DNA of 64,000 nucleotides, from assembly GCA_000504425.1 (NCBI GenBank), contig KI632513.1, forward strand, positions 2,444,119 through 2,508,118, read 5' to 3'. The notes under the pieces were generated by a model that worked only from the letters and a program-made list of their open reading frames with translations, searched no databases and was not told where the DNA came from. Below, one piece after another: positions 63,905 to 64,000 of this stretch; the stretch's first letter is position 1; each line of letters opens with the position of its first letter. The position numbers and the translations under genes are program-made. Source of the DNA: Rhodopseudomonas palustris JSC-3b (GTDB lineage Bacteria; Pseudomonadota; Alphaproteobacteria; Rhizobiales; Xanthobacteraceae).

Positions 63905-64000
63905 CTAGGCGCCGGCTTGCAGTCGATGGAGCTTGGCATAGCGTCCCCCTGCTCTGATCAGGTCCTGATGCGAACCATCTTCGGTGATGCGGCCGGCTTC
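63905..64000 (-). CDS. ABC exporter, C-terminal end (cut by window edge)
   Basis: 31 residues plus stop are visible: EAGRITEDGSHQDLIRAGGR then YAKLHRLQAGA. This is the typical end of an ATP-binding domain after the H-loop (the V-E-x-G-x-I-x-E-x-G-x-H-x-x-L-L pattern). It lies 72 bp upstream of the HlyD-type gene, so this is the inner-membrane ATPase of the same type I exporter. Most of the gene is beyond the window. Confidence 0.8.
   Translation of the reverse strand, partial: EAGRITEDGSHQDLIRAGGRYAKLHRLQAGA

Overview
The window is 64 kb of GC-rich DNA from an alphaproteobacterium, most likely the Rhodopseudomonas palustris group (Nitrobacteraceae). Three things point there: a complete Mo-nitrogenase cluster with a fixR-nifA regulatory end and an oxygen-sensitive-type NifA; a pucBA operon for a peripheral purple-bacterial light-harvesting complex; and Rhizobiales-style polysaccharide and type I secretion genes. 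The assignment rests on gene content and protein features only; no database was searched.

Layout. 1-3.8 kb: end of a polysaccharide block (GT4 glycosyltransferase, beta-propeller protein, Wzx-like flippase). 3.9-6.1 kb: molybdenum and peroxide genes (DUF2478, mop, ahpC, ahpD). 6.3-34.3 kb: the nif/fix cluster, all on the minus strand. In transcription order it reads fixR, nifA, a small ferredoxin, then nifB-fdxN-hesB-TPR-nifZ-nifZ-nifT-SIR2, an inserted IS4-family element, nifHDKENX-DUF269-DUF683-fdxB-nifQ, hesB-nifUSVW and fixABCX. 34.6-38.1 kb: an EF2563/XdhC-like gene, an acyl-CoA ligase and pucBA. 38.5-40.2 kb: a chemoreceptor. 41.1-64 kb: an exopolysaccharide and secretion region with TolC, three paralogues of an unrecognised domain, glycosyltransferases, a Wzz-like protein, nucleotide-sugar enzymes including a sugar C-methyltransferase, a second flippase, a LuxR-type and a Crp/Fnr-type regulator, a priming sugar transferase, an HlyD-type adaptor fused to a C39-like domain, and the end of an ABC exporter.

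Regulation can be read directly in the nif region. Sigma-54 (-24/-12) promoters, paired with NifA-type TGT-N10-ACA sites, lie upstream of fixA, hesB-nifU, nifH (three sites), nifB (two sites) and the small ferredoxin (one site; its -12 is imperfect). The fixR/EF2563 divergent region has two sites flanked by outward-facing promoters. NifA would thus activate its own operon, the nitrogenase genes, FeMo-co synthesis (nifB, nifEN, nifX, nifQ, nifV), Fe-S assembly (nifUS, hesB), the FixABCX electron path and one molybdenum-hydroxylase-type accessory gene.

The polysaccharide region has a different recurring signal: the palindrome TTGAC-N4-GTCAA occurs exactly three times, plus near matches, upstream of plus-strand genes. 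It has FNR-box geometry, and a Crp/Fnr-family regulator with an FNR-like recognition helix is encoded in the same region. Together with the three paralogues of an unrecognised ~220-residue domain next to type I secretion parts, this is the best candidate here for an undescribed system.
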